A stretch of DNA of 64,000 nucleotides, taken from positions 62,001-126,000 of the forward strand of contig NZ_JAGRPU010000014.1 in NCBI RefSeq assembly GCF_024606225.1, in the 5' to 3' direction. Position numbers and translations under genes: made by a program. This DNA is from Endozoicomonas sp. ISHI1. GTDB taxonomy: Bacteria; Pseudomonadota; Gammaproteobacteria; Pseudomonadales; Endozoicomonadaceae. Shown here piece after piece: positions 10,762-21,680 of the stretch; the first letter of the stretch is position 1; every line of letters begins with the position of its first letter. The notes beneath the pieces were generated by a model. That model ran no database searches and was not told the origin of the DNA. It saw only the letters and a list, made by a program, of their open reading frames with translations.

Positions 10762-10952
10762 TGAAAGCTGCTGAATTGCGTGAAAAAACGGTTGAACAGC
10801 TCAACGAAGAGCTGGTCACACTGCTGCGGGACCAATTTAACTACCGTATGCAGAAAGCGACGGGTCAGCTGAGTCAGACTCATCTGCTGAAGCAGACCCG
10901 ACGCGACATCGCCCGTATTAAGACGGCGTTGAATGAGAAGGCAGGTATTTAA
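10761..10952 (+). CDS. rpmC: 50S ribosomal protein L29
   Basis: A 63-residue two-helix protein ([20 protein letters not shown]) near the tunnel exit. The ATG at 10761 is chosen by homology over a GTG three bases upstream. It overlaps the rplP stop by one base. Confidence 0.96.
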   Translation: MKAAELREKTVEQLNEELVTLLRDQFNYRMQKATGQLSQTHLLKQTRRDIARIKTALNEKAGI

Positions 10953-10954
10953 CA

Positions 10955-11218
10955 ATGGCTGAAGACAAGAAAGTCCGTACTCTGACCGGTAAGGTTGTGA
11001 GTGACAAGATGGACAAGACCGTCACCGTTCTTATTGAGCGCCGTGTTAAACATCCGCTCTACGGTAAGATCGTTAAGCGGTCCACCAAGTTGCACGCTCA
11101 CGACGAAAACAATGATTGCCGTATGGGTGATATTGTCACAATCAAGGAAACACGTCCTTTGTCTAAGTCCAAGACATTTGAACTGGTTTCCATTGATGAG
11201 CGTGCTACTCAAATATAA
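10955..11218 (+). CDS. rpsQ: 30S ribosomal protein S17
   Basis: An 87-residue OB-fold protein with the signature [32 protein letters not shown] region. It starts two bases after the rpmC stop and is the last gene of the S10 operon in the E. coli arrangement. The 104-base gap that follows contains GGCTGG/CCAGCC, which could form a small hairpin at the S10/spc boundary. Confidence 0.97.
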   Translation: MAEDKKVRTLTGKVVSDKMDKTVTVLIERRVKHPLYGKIVKRSTKLHAHDENNDCRMGDIVTIKETRPLSKSKTFELVSIDERATQI

Positions 11219-11322
11219 GGCCACGGTGCCCTGGGTCTGAGTAGAAGTGGCTGGTCTTGTGGCCAGCCTGTTGTACAACGACTGGCGGGTACCCGTCTGC
11301 AGTTTGGGCTTGGAGAATAAGC

Positions 11323-11691
11323 ATGATCCAGACAGAATCTCAACTCGAAGTAGCCGATAACTCCGGCGCTCGTCGAGTACAGTGTATCAAGGTGTTGGGT
11401 GGATCCCATCGCCGCTACGCCCACATCGGCGACATCATCAAAGTCACCGTTAAGGAAGCAATTCCACGCGGTAAGGTCAAGAAAGGCCAGGTGATGAACG
11501 CAGTTGTAGTGCGTACTAAAAAAGGCGTTCGTCGTCCAGACGGTTCCGTAATCCGCTTCGATGGCAATGCTGCCGTTCTGCTGAACGCAAGCAATCAGCC
11601 AATCGGTACCCGTATCTTTGGGCCAGTGACTCGTGAACTGCGTGGTGAGCAGTTTATGAAGATCATTTCCCTGGCACCAGAAGTACTGTAA
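11323..11691 (+). CDS. rplN: 50S ribosomal protein L14
   Basis: A 122-residue protein, [20 protein letters not shown], the usual length. The start at 11323 is chosen by homology; the frame is open further upstream from 11257. GGAG lies about 9 bases before the ATG. It is the first gene of the spc operon. Confidence 0.97.
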   Translation: MIQTESQLEVADNSGARRVQCIKVLGGSHRRYAHIGDIIKVTVKEAIPRGKVKKGQVMNAVVVRTKKGVRRPDGSVIRFDGNAAVLLNASNQPIGTRIFGPVTRELRGEQFMKIISLAPEVL

Positions 11692-11702
11692 GGGAGCAGG
11701 AA

Positions 11703-12020
11703 ATGAAAAAGATCCGTCGTGACGACGAAGTTATCGTCATTGCAGGCAAGGACAAAGGTAAGCGCGGCAAAGTGCAAACCGTTCGTGCCGATGGCAAGCT
11801 GATCGTTTCTGGTATCAACATGATCAAGAAGCATCAGAAGCCAAACCCGACATTGGGCACCCCTGGTGGCATCGTTGAAAAAGAAGCGCCTATTCAGGCT
11901 TCCAACGTTGCAATCCTGAACACAGAAACCGACAAGGCTGATCGTGTTGGCATTGCTATCTCTGAAGATGGCAAGAAACAACGCGTGTTCAAGTCTACCG
12001 GTCAACCGGTTGACGCGTAA
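11703..12020 (+). CDS. rplX: 50S ribosomal protein L24
   Basis: A 105-residue protein with an N-terminal KOW motif ([21 protein letters not shown]), an early assembly protein of the 50S. AAGGGAGCAGG precedes the ATG. Confidence 0.97.
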   Translation: MKKIRRDDEVIVIAGKDKGKRGKVQTVRADGKLIVSGINMIKKHQKPNPTLGTPGGIVEKEAPIQASNVAILNTETDKADRVGIAISEDGKKQRVFKSTGQPVDA

Positions 12021-12031
12021 GGGGTGGCATA

Positions 12032-12571
12032 ATGGCAAACTTCAAGACTAAATATCGTGAAGAGATCCTGCCCAAGCTCAGAGAAGAGCTGGGCGTGAGC
12101 AATGTTCACGAAGTTCCTCGTATCACCAAAATCACTCTGAACATGGGTGTGGGTGAAGCGATCGGTGATAAGAAAGTCATCGAAAACGCTGTTGCTGACA
12201 TGGAAAAAATCGCCGGTCAGAAAGCAGTCGTTACCAAGGCACGTAAATCCGTTGCAGGCTTCAAGGTTCGTGAAGGCTGGCCAATCGGTGTTAAAGTGAC
12301 CCTGCGTGACGAACGTATGTACGAATTCCTGGAGCGTCTGGTTGACATCGCCCTGCCTCGTGTTCGTGACTTCCGTGGTATCAGCCCGAAGTCTTTCGAC
12401 GGCCGTGGCAACTACAGTATGGGTGTTAAAGAGCAGATCATCTTCCCGGAAATCGATTACGATAAAGTCGACGCTTTGCGTGGTCTGGATATTACCCTGA
12501 CTACCACAGCCAAGACTGACGACGAAGGCCGTGCACTGCTGAAAGCCTTCAACTTCCCATTCCGTAACTGA
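12032..12571 (+). CDS. rplE: 50S ribosomal protein L5
   Basis: A 179-residue protein that binds 5S rRNA in the central protuberance. The signature [15 protein letters not shown] is present, as are [14 protein letters not shown] and the C-terminal [21 protein letters not shown]. Confidence 0.98.
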   Translation: MANFKTKYREEILPKLREELGVSNVHEVPRITKITLNMGVGEAIGDKKVIENAVADMEKIAGQKAVVTKARKSVAGFKVREGWPIGVKVTLRDERMYEFLERLVDIALPRVRDFRGISPKSFDGRGNYSMGVKEQIIFPEIDYDKVDALRGLDITLTTTAKTDDEGRALLKAFNFPFRN

Positions 12572-12586
12572 TTAAGGTACGAGCCC

Positions 12587-12892
12587 ATGGCAAAAGTATC
12601 CATGAAGCAGCGGGAGTTGAAGCGTCAGCGCACCGTTGCCAAGTTCGCAGAGAAGCGCGCTGCGCTGAAAGCGATCATCGTCAGTCCTAACAGCTCTGAA
12701 GACGAGAAGTGGGACGCTCAGATAGCACTGCAGAAGCAGCCACGTGATGCCAGCTCATCTCGTCTGCGTAACCGCTGCCGTGTAACAGGTCGCCCTCACG
12801 GCTACCTGCGTAAATTCGGTCTGAGCCGCATCAAACTGCGTGAAGCAGCCATGCGTGGTGACGTTCCAGGTCTGGTTAAGGCCAGCTGGTAA
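12587..12892 (+). CDS. rpsN: 30S ribosomal protein S14 (zinc-free type)
   Basis: A 101-residue protein of the long, C-minus form: the CxxC pairs of the zinc form are absent. The conserved segment is [21 protein letters not shown]. It lies in the 30S head beside S19 and S3. Confidence 0.97.
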   Translation: MAKVSMKQRELKRQRTVAKFAEKRAALKAIIVSPNSSEDEKWDAQIALQKQPRDASSSRLRNRCRVTGRPHGYLRKFGLSRIKLREAAMRGDVPGLVKASW

Positions 12893-12921
12893 GCGCGATT
12901 GATCTTCTGGAGAGATAGATA

Positions 12922-13314
12922 ATGAGTATGCAGGACCCGTTAGCAGATATGCTAACTCGTATCCGTAATGCCCAAATGGCAGAACATGCATCTGTCGAAA
13001 TGCCCTCTTCCAAGGTAAAGGCTGCTGTAGCCAAAGTCCTGAAGGAAGAAGGTTACATTACCGATGCACGTGTTGAAGGCGAAGTACAGAAAACTCTGAT
13101 CATCGACCTGAAATACTATGAAGGCAAACCTGTCATCGAAAACCTGAAGCGCGCCAGCCGTCCGGGTCTTCGTTCTTACGCAGGTAAGGAAAGTCTGCCA
13201 AAAGTGAAAGGCGGTCTCGGTATTGCCATCGTTTCTACCAACAAAGGTGTAATGACCGATCGTGCTGCACGTGCAGCCGGTGTTGGTGGCGAAATTCTTT
13301 GCACCGTATTCTAA
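12922..13314 (+). CDS. rpsH: 30S ribosomal protein S8
   Basis: A 130-residue protein, [21 protein letters not shown]8 binds the central domain of 16S rRNA and in E. coli represses the spc operon by binding near rplE. The C terminus [11 protein letters not shown] is typical. GGAG precedes the ATG. Confidence 0.97.
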   Translation: MSMQDPLADMLTRIRNAQMAEHASVEMPSSKVKAAVAKVLKEEGYITDARVEGEVQKTLIIDLKYYEGKPVIENLKRASRPGLRSYAGKESLPKVKGGLGIAIVSTNKGVMTDRAARAAGVGGEILCTVF

Positions 13315-13326
13315 GGGAGGGGTCAG

Positions 13327-13860
13327 ATGTCTCGAGTAGCAAAAAGCCCTGTGGAAATCCCTGCCGGTGTTGAGATCAAGTTGAACGGTCAGCACATCTC
13401 CATCAAGGGTGGTAAAGGTCAACTGGAGCTGAGCATTCACTCCAACGTTGAAGTAAAGCAGGAAGAAAACGTCCTGACTTTCGAAGCCCGTGATGGTGCC
13501 AAGCACTCTCGTGCACTGGCTGGTACTACCCGTGCACTGGTTAACAACATGGTGACCGGTGTGACCGCTGGTTTCGAAAAGAAACTGCAGTTGGTTGGTG
13601 TAGGTTATCGTGCGCAGGCCAAGGGCAAGAGCCTGAATCTGAACCTCGGTTTCTCTCACCCGGTTGACTACAGTCTGCCGGAAGGCGTTACTGCGGAAAC
13701 TCCAAGCCAGACCGAGATCCTGATCAAGGGTATCGACAAACAGCTGGTTGGACAGGTTGCAGCGGAAATCCGCGAATTCCGTCGCCCGGAGCCCTACAAA
13801 GGCAAGGGTGTCCGCTACGCCGACGAACACGTTCGTCGTAAAGAAGCCAAGAAAAAGTAA
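13327..13860 (+). CDS. rplF: 50S ribosomal protein L6
   Basis: A 177-residue protein of two related alpha/beta domains, near the factor-binding site. The conserved C-terminal region [20 protein letters not shown] is present. GGGAGGGG precedes the ATG. Confidence 0.98.
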   Translation: MSRVAKSPVEIPAGVEIKLNGQHISIKGGKGQLELSIHSNVEVKQEENVLTFEARDGAKHSRALAGTTRALVNNMVTGVTAGFEKKLQLVGVGYRAQAKGKSLNLNLGFSHPVDYSLPEGVTAETPSQTEILIKGIDKQLVGQVAAEIREFRRPEPYKGKGVRYADEHVRRKEAKKK

Positions 13861-13872
13861 GGTAGGGTGATC

Positions 13873-14223
13873 ATGATTGATAAAAATTCTGCTCGCCTGC
13901 GTCGTGCCCGCCGTGCACGGATGAAGATGCGTGAACTGGGCGCCAACCGTCTGAGCGTTCATCGCACACCGCGTCATATCTATGCGCAGGTGGTTGCCCC
14001 TGAGGGTGACAAGGTGCTGGCCTCTGCCTCCACCGTAGAGAAGGAGCTGCGTGGCGAAGCTACCGGTAACGTTGAAGCTGCTAAAAAAGTAGGTGCTCTG
14101 ATTGCTGAGCGTGCTAAAGCTGCTGGTGTTGCCAAGGTCGCTTTCGACCGCTCCGGTTTTAAGTATCACGGTCGTGTTAAGGCTCTCGCCGATGCAGCCC
14201 GTGAAGCCGGTCTGGAATTCTGA
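13873..14223 (+). CDS. rplR: 50S ribosomal protein L18
   Basis: A 116-residue 5S rRNA-binding protein ([20 protein letters not shown]), ending [21 protein letters not shown]. The ATG at 13873 is preferred over the GTG at 13867 by homology to the 117-residue E. coli protein. The Arg-rich N terminus is usual. Confidence 0.97.
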   Translation: MIDKNSARLRRARRARMKMRELGANRLSVHRTPRHIYAQVVAPEGDKVLASASTVEKELRGEATGNVEAAKKVGALIAERAKAAGVAKVAFDRSGFKYHGRVKALADAAREAGLEF

Positions 14224-14234
14224 GGGTAGGCATC

Positions 14235-14747
14235 ATGGCGAAAGATGAGCGTAAACCGCAAAACAATGACGAAGGTCTGATCGAAAAGCTGGTACAGGTT
14301 AACCGTGTAGCCAAAGTGGTGAAGGGTGGTCGTATCTTCGGTTTCACAGCCCTGACCGTTGTTGGTGATGGTAAAGGCAAAGTGGGCTTCGGTCGTGGCA
14401 AGGCGCGTGAAGTGCCAGTTGCTATCCAGAAGGCTATGGAAGCTGCCCGTCGCAACATGATCCAGGTCGACCTGAACGGCGACACTCTGCAGTACCCTGT
14501 TAAAGCCCGTCACGGTGCTTCCAAGGTCTACATGCAGCCTGCTTCTGCGGGTACTGGTGTTATTGCCGGTGGTGCTATGCGTGCTGTTCTGGAAGTGGCT
14601 GGCGTACATAACGTACTGGCCAAGTGCTACGGTTCCACCAACCCTGTGAACGTTGTTAACGCAACCTTCAAGGGTCTGCGCGACATGCGTTCTCCTGATG
14701 ACATTGCTGCCAAGCGTGGCAAGTCTGTTGAAGACATTCTGGGGTAA
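14235..14747 (+). CDS. rpsE: 30S ribosomal protein S5
   Basis: A 170-residue protein with the double-stranded-RNA-like domain ([20 protein letters not shown]) in which ram and spectinomycin-resistance changes occur in other bacteria. The [20 protein letters not shown] loop looks wild type. It is part of the mRNA entry channel. Confidence 0.98.
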   Translation: MAKDERKPQNNDEGLIEKLVQVNRVAKVVKGGRIFGFTALTVVGDGKGKVGFGRGKAREVPVAIQKAMEAARRNMIQVDLNGDTLQYPVKARHGASKVYMQPASAGTGVIAGGAMRAVLEVAGVHNVLAKCYGSTNPVNVVNATFKGLRDMRSPDDIAAKRGKSVEDILG

Positions 14748-14750
14748 GTC

Positions 14751-14933
14751 ATGGCTGAGAAGATCAAAGTGACGCTCGTAAAGAGCACTAACGGTCGCCT
14801 CGAAAGCCACAAGGCTTGCGTCCGTGGCCTGGGTCTGCGTCGCATCAACCACACGGTTGAAGTGGAAGATACTCCTTCCGTTCGCGGCATGATCAACAAG
14901 GTATCTTACCTCGTTAAGGTCGAAGGAGAATAA
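14751..14933 (+). CDS. rpmD: 50S ribosomal protein L30
   Basis: A 60-residue protein, [20 protein letters not shown], of the usual bacterial length. It lies three bases after rpsE and one base before rplO, tightly packed in the spc operon. Confidence 0.97.
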   Translation: MAEKIKVTLVKSTNGRLESHKACVRGLGLRRINHTVEVEDTPSVRGMINKVSYLVKVEGE

Positions 14934-14934
14934 C

Positions 14935-15369
14935 ATGCGTCTGAATACTCTGAGTCCTGCTGAAGGCAGTCGTAAAGAGCGTAAGCGCGTTGGCCGTGGC
15001 ATCGGTTCCGGTTTGGGTAAGACCGGTGGCCGTGGTCACAAAGGTCAGAAGTCTCGTTCCGGTGGTTCAGTAAGACCTGGTTTTGAAGGCGGACAGCAGC
15101 CACTGCAACGTCGTCTGCCCAAGTACGGTTTTACTTCCCGCAAGGCGCGTTTTACTGCTGAAATTCGTTTGCACGAGCTGGCCAAGGTTGAATCCGACGT
15201 GATCGATCTGGCTGCTCTGAAGGCTGCAGACCTTATCAACGGTAGCATCCTGCGTGCGAAAGTGATACTGTCCGGCGAACTGAACAAGGCCGTAACACTG
15301 AAAGGTGTGGCAGCTACCAAGGGCGCACGCGCCGCGATCGAAGCTGCTGGTGGTAAGATCGAGGACTAA
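14935..15369 (+). CDS. rplO: 50S ribosomal protein L15
   Basis: A 144-residue protein starting [20 protein letters not shown], with the Gly/Arg-rich extension [20 protein letters not shown] that threads into the 50S core. Its stop codon abuts the secY start with no spacer. Confidence 0.97.
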   Translation: MRLNTLSPAEGSRKERKRVGRGIGSGLGKTGGRGHKGQKSRSGGSVRPGFEGGQQPLQRRLPKYGFTSRKARFTAEIRLHELAKVESDVIDLAALKAADLINGSILRAKVILSGELNKAVTLKGVAATKGARAAIEAAGGKIED

Positions 15370-16695
15370 ATGGCTAAGACACTACCTGTTGGGAATCAAA
15401 GCGGTTTGGGCGAGTTAATTTCTCGCCTCAAATTCGTATTTCTGGCGATCCTTGTATATCGGATCGGTGCTCATATTCCTGTGCCCGGCATCAACCCTGA
15501 TGCCCTGGCCCGGATGTTTCAACAAAATGAAGGGACCATTCTTGGCCTGTTCAACATGTTCTCTGGTGGTGCTCTGGAGCGTATGTCGGTACTGGCGCTG
15601 GGAATCATGCCCTACATATCGGCGTCCATCATCATTCAGTTGATGACGGTGGTCAGCCCGCAGTTGGAACAGCTAAAGAAGGAAGGTGAATCGGGCCGAC
15701 GCAAGATCAGCCAGTATACCCGCTACCTGACAGTGGTGCTGGCGTTCGTTCAGGGTACCGGCATGACCGTAGGTCTTGCCAACCAGGGCGTAGCATTCAA
15801 TCCTGATATCAGCTTCTACGTGGTCGCTGTAGTCACCTTCGTAACCGGCGCCGTCTTTATGATGTGGCTGGGCGAGCAGGTGACTGAACGCGGGATTGGT
15901 AACGGCATCTCTATCCTGATTTTTGCAGGTATTGTCGCTGGTCTGCCTGGCGCGATTGGGCGGTCTTTCGAGTCAGCCCGTCAGGGTGACATCAATATCC
16001 TGGCGCTGCTCGCAATCGCCCTGCTGGCCATTGCAATTATCGCGTTCGTTGTATTCATTGAGCGTGGTCAACGCCGTATTACTGTCAATTACGCCAAACG
16101 TCAGCAAGGTCGTAAAGTATTCGCGGCACAGAGCAGCCATTTGCCTCTGAAAGTCAATATGGCCGGTGTTATTCCAGCTATCTTTGCTTCCAGTCTTCTG
16201 CTCTTTCCTGCATCCATTGCACAATGGTTTGGACAGGGTGAAGGTTGGGAATGGCTTCAGGATATCGCACTGGCGCTGGGTCCGGGTCAGCCGCTGAACA
16301 TAGTTCTGTTCTCGGCAGGGATCATCTTTTTCTGCTTCTTCTACACTGCACTGGTCTTCAACCCGAAGGACGTTGCGGACAACCTGAAGAAGTCAGGGGC
16401 ATTCATTCCGGGTATTCGTCCTGGTGAACAGTCTGCCCGTTACATCGATGGTGTCCTGACTCGTTTAACCATGTTTGGCGCTATTTACATGACAGCGGTA
16501 TGTCTGCTGCCACAGTTCCTGGTAGTTTCGGCTAACGTGCCTTTCTATCTGGGTGGTACCAGTCTGCTGATCGTAGTAGTGGTCGTCATGGATACGATGG
16601 CTCAGGTGCAGTCTCACCTGATGTCACATCAGTACGAGTCACTGCTGAAGAAATCCAATCTTAAGGGCTATGGTGGTGGTGGCCTGATCCGCTAA
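15370..16695 (+). CDS. secY: Preprotein translocase subunit SecY
   Basis: A 441-residue inner-membrane protein with ten expected helices. SecY is the channel of the SecYEG translocon. Visible features are the N-terminal [20 protein letters not shown], the plug region ([11 protein letters not shown] to GGALERMSV), and the cytoplasmic loop [20 protein letters not shown] used by SecA and ribosomes. The ATG follows the rplO stop directly, so its translation probably depends on rplO. Length is as in E. coli (443). Confidence 0.98.
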   Translation: MAKTLPVGNQSGLGELISRLKFVFLAILVYRIGAHIPVPGINPDALARMFQQNEGTILGLFNMFSGGALERMSVLALGIMPYISASIIIQLMTVVSPQLEQLKKEGESGRRKISQYTRYLTVVLAFVQGTGMTVGLANQGVAFNPDISFYVVAVVTFVTGAVFMMWLGEQVTERGIGNGISILIFAGIVAGLPGAIGRSFESARQGDINILALLAIALLAIAIIAFVVFIERGQRRITVNYAKRQQGRKVFAAQSSHLPLKVNMAGVIPAIFASSLLLFPASIAQWFGQGEGWEWLQDIALALGPGQPLNIVLFSAGIIFFCFFYTALVFNPKDVADNLKKSGAFIPGIRPGEQSARYIDGVLTRLTMFGAIYMTAVCLLPQFLVVSANVPFYLGGTSLLIVVVVVMDTMAQVQSHLMSHQYESLLKKSNLKGYGGGGLIR

Positions 16696-16744
16696 CACCG
16701 GTTCTGCAACGAATGCCGCTAGCTCTGAAATGGTGGAGTGAATA

Positions 16745-16858
16745 ATGAAAGTACGTGCATCGGTCAAGAAAATCTGCCGTAACTGCAAGATTATCAAGCG
16801 CAAGGGCACTGTTCGTGTGATCTGCGTTGAGCCGCGACACAAACAGCGTCAAGGCTGA
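16745..16858 (+). CDS. rpmJ: 50S ribosomal protein L36 (zinc-ribbon form)
   Basis: A 37-codon reading frame: [20 protein letters not shown], then [17 protein letters not shown]. The four zinc ligands C11, C14, C27 and H32 are present, so this is the zinc-dependent L36. It lies 49 bases after secY and ends the spc operon. TGGAG precedes the start. Confidence 0.95.
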   Translation: MKVRASVKKICRNCKIIKRKGTVRVICVEPRHKQRQG

Positions 16859-16921
16859 TTGTGTATGAGGTCTTTCGGGTTAGCCCGGGCTGTTATGGTC
16901 TGACCTCACAAGGCTACAGAT

Positions 16922-16960
16922 AAATACAACCGCTCATGAGCATCATGAGCGGTTGTATTT
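16922..16960 (+). terminator. Strong hairpin between the spc and alpha operons
   Basis: A perfect 17-bp stem (16922-16938 with 16944-16960; core ACAACCGCTCATG) closes a 5-base loop and ends in a short T run. It probably terminates or attenuates spc transcription before rpsM. The T run is short (TATTTTG), so read-through is possible. Confidence 0.8.
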
Positions 16961-17240
16961 TGTCGTAGGTGGGATTAAAATTTCCGCCTTTCGACCTGTT
17001 AGTTGTGTAAGCATCTAACAATGGACTGGATGGGCGTGCTTCGTCGCATTCTCAACAGTATCTTCAGGTGCTGCTCCGGTCCGTGTTATCTGCCTATAGA
17101 TTGCGAAGTCGATAAATGTCGCATGGCTGGCTGTAAAGTTGGTCAAGTAAGTCTACAGGCGAAAATAACCGTGAACTCAAAATGTCCCTGTCTTTAAAGA
17201 CAAGGATGAACTCACGGAGAAAACAAACGGAGACGATTGA
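16961..17240 (+). promoter_or_regulatory. Leader region of the alpha operon (rpsM-rplQ)
   Basis: No gene is seen in these 280 bases before rpsM. Near the start codon a nested structure is possible: CCGTGA (about 17169) with TCACGG (about 17212), enclosing TGTCTTTAAAGACA. In E. coli the alpha leader folds into a pseudoknot bound by S4. The position fits such a control site, but I cannot show the pseudoknot from sequence alone. Confidence 0.35.
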
Positions 17241-17597
17241 ATGGCCCGTATTGCTGGCGTCAACATTCCGGATAACAAACATGCTGTTATCTCGTTGACC
17301 TACATATTCGGCATCGGCAAGACCACAGCCAAAAAGCTGTGCGAATCCACTGGCGTTAAGCCAGAAGCCAAAATCGCTGATCTGAGCGAAGATCAACTGG
17401 AATCCCTGCGTGGCGAAATCGCCAAGCTGGATGTTGAAGGTGATCTGCGTCGTGAAATCAGCATGAACATTAAACGCCTCATGGATCTGGGTTGCTACCG
17501 TGGTATCCGCCACCGTCGCAGTCTGCCGGTTCGTGGTCAGCGTTCCAAGACGAATGCTCGCACCCGTAAGGGTCCTCGCAAGCCTATTCGTAAGTAA
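17241..17597 (+). CDS. rpsM: 30S ribosomal protein S13
   Basis: A 118-residue protein, [20 protein letters not shown], with the Arg/Lys-rich tail ([20 protein letters not shown]) that contacts P-site tRNA. It is the first gene of the alpha operon. Confidence 0.98.
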   Translation: MARIAGVNIPDNKHAVISLTYIFGIGKTTAKKLCESTGVKPEAKIADLSEDQLESLRGEIAKLDVEGDLRREISMNIKRLMDLGCYRGIRHRRSLPVRGQRSKTNARTRKGPRKPIRK

Positions 17598-17649
17598 GTA
17601 TCAATTAAGAATGGTAATACCGTTCTTATGAAACAGGATTTATTCTGAT

Positions 17650-18039
17650 ATGGCAAAGCCAGGTACTCGTTCACGTAAGAAGGTTAAAAAGCAGGTTGTT
17701 GACGGAGTAGCTCACATCCACGCTTCTTTTAACAACACTATCGTGACTATTACCGATCGTCAGGGCAATGCTCTGGCCTGGGCCACAGCCGGCGGTTCCG
17801 GTTTTCGTGGTTCTCGTAAGAGCACGCCGTTTGCAGCCCAGGTTGCTGCCGAGCGTGCAGGTCAGGCTGCCGCTGAATACGGTCTGAAGAATCTGGATGT
17901 CTGCGTGAAAGGACCTGGTCCTGGCCGCGAATCCGCTGTACGCGCATTGAACGCTTGTGGTTACAAGATCACTAACATCACTGATGTTACCCCGATCCCC
18001 CACAACGGTTGTCGTCCGCCTAAAAAGCGTCGTGTATAA
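17650..18039 (+). CDS. rpsK: 30S ribosomal protein S11
   Basis: A 129-residue protein of the 30S platform. It contains [20 protein letters not shown], a central [17 protein letters not shown] and the terminal [16 protein letters not shown]. All are typical. Confidence 0.98.
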   Translation: MAKPGTRSRKKVKKQVVDGVAHIHASFNNTIVTITDRQGNALAWATAGGSGFRGSRKSTPFAAQVAAERAGQAAAEYGLKNLDVCVKGPGPGRESAVRALNACGYKITNITDVTPIPHNGCRPPKKRRV

Positions 18040-18055
18040 GCAGGAGTCGGTATAA

Positions 18056-18676
18056 ATGGCTAGATATATTGGTCCAAAGTGCAAACTGTCTCGTCGTGAA
18101 GGCACTGATCTTTTTCTGAAGAGCGGCGTCCGTGCACTCGAGTCAAAGTGCAAAGCAGAAATAGCTCCAGGTCAGCACGGTCAGCGTCGTGGCCGTCTTT
18201 CTGACTACGGTGTACAGCTTCGTGAAAAGCAGAAAGTTCGTCGTATCTATGGCGTACTGGAGAAGCAGTTCCGTAACTACTATAAGGCCGCTGATCGCAA
18301 GAAAGGTGCAACTGGTGCAAACCTCTTGCAACTGCTTGAGTCTCGCCTTGATAATGTAGTTTACCGCATGGGATTCGGTTCCACCCGTGCCGAAGCACGT
18401 CAGCTGGTAAGCCACAAAGCCATCCTGGTAAATGGAAAGACAGTAAACATTCCTTCCTATCAGGTTCAGCCTGGCGATGTTGTCGCCATCCGCGAAAAGG
18501 CTAAAAACCAGCTGCGTATTAATGCAGCCCTTGAACTGGCCGCTCAGCGTGGGTTTTCTACCTGGGTTGAAGTTGATGCCAGCAAAAAGGAAGGTACCTT
18601 CAAGGTGCTGCCCGAGCGGAGTGACCTGTCAGCCGACATCAACGAAAACTTGATCGTCGAGCTGTACTCCAAGTAA
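18056..18676 (+). CDS. rpsD: 30S ribosomal protein S4
   Basis: A 206-residue primary 16S-binding protein and, in E. coli, the repressor of the alpha operon. It opens [20 protein letters not shown]. The S4 RNA-binding domain is at about residues 95-160 ([20 protein letters not shown]). It is the zinc-free form. Confidence 0.98.
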   Translation: MARYIGPKCKLSRREGTDLFLKSGVRALESKCKAEIAPGQHGQRRGRLSDYGVQLREKQKVRRIYGVLEKQFRNYYKAADRKKGATGANLLQLLESRLDNVVYRMGFGSTRAEARQLVSHKAILVNGKTVNIPSYQVQPGDVVAIREKAKNQLRINAALELAAQRGFSTWVEVDASKKEGTFKVLPERSDLSADINENLIVELYSK

Positions 18677-18707
18677 GGGATAGACAGTTAGGTGGGGTGT
18701 AACATCC

Positions 18708-19709
18708 ATGCAGAATTCGGTTACTGAATTTCTTACTCCTAGACACATTGATGTCGAGGAAATTAGCCTGACGCGCGCTAAGGTAACTCTGGAACCGCTT
18801 GAGCGTGGTTTTGGACATACCTTGGGCAATGCTTTGCGTCGTATCCTTCTTTCTTCCATGCCCGGCTGTGCCGTGACTGAAGTTGAGATTGATGGTGTAC
18901 AGCATGAATACAGTGCGATTGAAGGTGTTCAGGAAGATGTTATTGACATCCTGCTGAACCTCAAAGGTCTTGCCATTCGCATGACCGGCCGTGACGAAGC
19001 AACACTGAGTCTGACCAAAAAAGGTTCCGGCCCTGTGACTGCTGCGGATATCCAGTTGGACCACGATGTTGAAATCGTAAACCCGGATCATGTGATCGCC
19101 AATCTGAATGAGAAAGGCGACTTGAACATGCAGCTAAGAATAGCGCGTGGCCGCGGTTATGAGTCTGCTGACAGCCGTCATCAGGATGAAGAAGAGACTC
19201 GTGCTATTGGCCGTCTGCAACTGGATGCCACCTATAGCCCTGTTTACCGCGTCTCCTATGTCGTTGAAAGCGCTCGTGTTGAGCAGCGTACCGATCTGGA
19301 CAAGCTGGTTCTTGATCTGGAAACCGACGGTACTCTGGACCCGGATGAAGCTATCCGTCGTGCTGCAACCATTCTGCAACAGCAGCTGGCTGTATTCGTT
19401 GATTTGGAAGGCGAGCCTGAACCAGAGCCAGTTAAGGAAGAGGATGAAGTTGATCCTATTCTGCTGCGCCCTGTGGATGATCTCGAACTGACCGTACGTA
19501 GTGCTAACTGCCTGAAGGCAGAAAACATCTACTACATTGGTGACCTGATTCAGCGCACTGAGGTTGAACTGCTCAAGACCCCGAACCTGGGTAAGAAGTC
19601 CCTGACCGAGATCAAGGACGTTCTGGCCTCCCGTGGTCTGAGCCTGGGTATGCGTCTCGACAACTGGCCACCGGCCAGCCTGAAGGGCGACGACAAGATT
19701 TCTGCTTAA
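18708..19709 (+). CDS. rpoA: RNA polymerase alpha subunit
   Basis: A 333-residue protein. The N-terminal assembly domain contains [21 protein letters not shown] Glu/Pro-rich linker (about 235-248) joins it to the C-terminal domain that binds UP elements and activators ([20 protein letters not shown], then [13 protein letters not shown]). Length and both domains match E. coli (329). Confidence 0.98.
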   Translation: MQNSVTEFLTPRHIDVEEISLTRAKVTLEPLERGFGHTLGNALRRILLSSMPGCAVTEVEIDGVQHEYSAIEGVQEDVIDILLNLKGLAIRMTGRDEATLSLTKKGSGPVTAADIQLDHDVEIVNPDHVIANLNEKGDLNMQLRIARGRGYESADSRHQDEEETRAIGRLQLDATYSPVYRVSYVVESARVEQRTDLDKLVLDLETDGTLDPDEAIRRAATILQQQLAVFVDLEGEPEPEPVKEEDEVDPILLRPVDDLELTVRSANCLKAENIYYIGDLIQRTEVELLKTPNLGKKSLTEIKDVLASRGLSLGMRLDNWPPASLKGDDKISA

Positions 19710-19782
19710 GCAGCCATTGGCTTTTTCACTCACTCCAACAGAGTGGGTGCAGGGCAGATGGTAGAATGAGGAAGTTTGTGCC

Positions 19783-20169
19783 ATGCGTCATCGTAAGAGT
19801 GGCCGCAAGCTCAACCGGAACAGTTCACATCGCAAGGCGATGTTCAAGAACATGACTGCTTCCCTGGTAGAGCATGAAGTAATCAAAACGACACTGCCGA
19901 AAGCTAAAGAGCTGCGCCGTGTTGCTGAACCGCTGATCACCCTGGCCAAGGAAGACAGCGTAGCCAACCGTCGTCTGGCGTTTGATCGTCTCCGTAACAA
20001 AGAGACTGTTGGTAAGCTGTTCTCCGAACTGGGCCCTCGTTTCAAAGAGCGCCCGGGCGGTTATATCCGTATCCTGAAGTGCGGATTCCGTAAGGGTGAC
20101 AATGCGCCTATGGCTATTGTTGAGTTGCTGGATCGTCCAGTGGCTGAAGCGGAAGCTACTGAAGAGTAA
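19783..20169 (+). CDS. rplQ: 50S ribosomal protein L17
   Basis: A 128-residue protein, [20 protein letters not shown], the last gene of the alpha operon. It is followed within 15 bases by a strong terminator, which closes the ribosomal superoperon. Confidence 0.98.
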   Translation: MRHRKSGRKLNRNSSHRKAMFKNMTASLVEHEVIKTTLPKAKELRRVAEPLITLAKEDSVANRRLAFDRLRNKETVGKLFSELGPRFKERPGGYIRILKCGFRKGDNAPMAIVELLDRPVAEAEATEE

Positions 20170-20180
20170 GTTTTACTCTT

Positions 20181-20219
20181 TCAAAAAAAAACCGGACCTT
20201 GTGTCCGGTTTTTTTTGAA
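20181..20219. terminator. Terminator after rplQ
   Basis: A near-symmetric hairpin. A-run plus CCGGAC pairs with GTCCGG plus eight T, around a TTGT-type loop. The A/T flanks make it functional in either direction. Confidence 0.93.
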
Positions 20220-20346
20220 ACTTGAAACTCAGTCAGGCAAGTGAAGCCTTTCCTGAATTGACCCAGCTGACAATGACAGGGGAACTCGAACCGTCTTTCC
20301 ACTGTCTATACTGCATAAGCATTGCTGTTCTGCTGTTCGAGGGTCT

Positions 20347-21645
20347 ATGTCAAATCAGGGTGTTGAAGTCAAACGTTCTATCGGAAAATACTCCAAATCA
20401 GAATGGACTGCCAGGGATACAGGCTGGATGTTCAGTCACGTAGGTACAGGTATTGGTGCAGGGCTTCTTTACCTTCCCATAGCGGCAGGCAGTGGTGGTA
20501 TATGGCCTCTTCTGTTCATGGCTCTGGTCAGTGGCCCCATGATATTTCTTACCCATAGAGGGTTAACCCGATTCTTTTTGTCTTCCCGAAAACCTGATAG
20601 TGATATCAGCAGTGTTGTAAGAGAGAGATTTGGCAATAAAGTCGGCCAGTGGTTGATGCTGATCTGCTTTTTGTCGATGTTTCCTGTTTTACTGCTCTAC
20701 ACGATTGGCATTTCAAACGTTACCGAGAGCTTTCTGATCAATCAGCTTGAATGGGCGGGTGAAGTAAACAGACCTTTGCTCGTGTTTTTGCTGGTCGTTG
20801 GTATGATTTCCCTTTTTTGTGGTTCAGAGCAGAAGCTTTTGACACTTATCAGCAGTCTGGTGTTTCCTCTGGCACTCACATTGTTGTGTATAGGTTTGTA
20901 TTTGATCCCTCAGTGGCGAATGGATTTTCTCCGACAGGAAGTACCTATGACGGACATCGTAACAACCTTTCTTCTGACTTTGCCTGTGCTGGTGTTTTCT
21001 TTCTATCATGCACCTGTTTGTTCATCCTTTGCTCAATCATACCGGCGTCAAATCCCTGAGCTTCACCAGTGCATCGCCAAGACCGACCAGATTCACTTCA
21101 AAAGTTCTCTGCTTTTACTGCTTATTACATTATTTTTTGTACTTTCATGTATATTGGCTCTGACGCCAGAACAGATAGAGCTTGCGAAAGCTCAAAATCT
21201 CCCGACTCTCTCCATCCTGGCTAATCAACCTGGCAACTTTATTTTCTCGAGTCTGGCACCTGTTATCGCCTTTGTGGCGATTTTAACCTCTTTCTTTGGT
21301 TTCTTTCTTGGCACTATTGAAGTCATTGATAGCTTGTTCAGTGTGGGGTTAGAGAAGCTCAGGCCCAGTGAGTTGACGCTTCCTTCTGGCAGCTCCAGAG
21401 GCTTGAGTCTTTTTCTGGTAGCCCTGGGGTGCTGGATTGCCGGCGTCGGTGACTGGAGTATTCTGTTGATCATGGATGCCATAGTGGCTCCCATGATGGC
21501 GATTATCCTTTTCTTTGTTCCGGTCGTAGGGCTTTATAAGTCCAATGTACTCAGACGGTACCGAAACCCCGGGAACGATTTTTTGGTGGTGATTTTTGGT
21601 GTAATTGTGCTGGCAGGGTTTCTGGTTTCACAGATAATAAAATAA
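20347..21645 (+). CDS. HAAAP-family amino acid permease (serine/threonine or aromatic)
   Basis: A 432-residue inner-membrane protein with about eleven hydrophobic segments. The opening SHVGTGIGAGLLYLPI and the mid-protein FSFYHAPVCSSFAQSYRRQ are characteristic of the hydroxy/aromatic amino acid permease family (SdaC, TdcC, TyrP relatives). Such proteins import amino acids by proton symport. SdaC-like serine uptake is the likeliest role, but the substrate cannot be read from sequence. GAGG precedes the ATG. Its stop codon lies inside the stem of its own terminator. It stands alone between rplQ and the bactofilin gene. Confidence 0.85.
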   Translation: MSNQGVEVKRSIGKYSKSEWTARDTGWMFSHVGTGIGAGLLYLPIAAGSGGIWPLLFMALVSGPMIFLTHRGLTRFFLSSRKPDSDISSVVRERFGNKVGQWLMLICFLSMFPVLLLYTIGISNVTESFLINQLEWAGEVNRPLLVFLLVVGMISLFCGSEQKLLTLISSLVFPLALTLLCIGLYLIPQWRMDFLRQEVPMTDIVTTFLLTLPVLVFSFYHAPVCSSFAQSYRRQIPELHQCIAKTDQIHFKSSLLLLLITLFFVLSCILALTPEQIELAKAQNLPTLSILANQPGNFIFSSLAPVIAFVAILTSFFGFFLGTIEVIDSLFSVGLEKLRPSELTLPSGSSRGLSLFLVALGCWIAGVGDWSILLIMDAIVAPMMAIILFFVPVVGLYKSNVLRRYRNPGNDFLVVIFGVIVLAGFLVSQIIK

Positions 21646-21680
21646 AAAGCCAGACCCTTATCGAATCTGGCTTTTTATGG
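21642..21680 (+). terminator. Terminator overlapping the permease stop codon
   Basis: ATAAAAAGCCAGA (21642-21654) pairs perfectly over 13 bp with TCTGGCTTTTTAT (21666-21678), with an 11-base loop and a T5 run in the right arm. The TAA stop at 21643-21645 is within the left arm. The 200 bases that follow, up to the bactofilin gene, hold nothing I recognise. Confidence 0.9.

Noticed and set aside
12952-14169. A 405-codon minus-strand frame under rpsH-rplF-rplR
   Set aside because: It is a codon-usage shadow of the ribosomal genes on the other strand.
17003-17197. A 64-codon frame in the alpha operon leader
   Set aside because: It has no ribosome-binding site or similarity; the region is better explained as leader.
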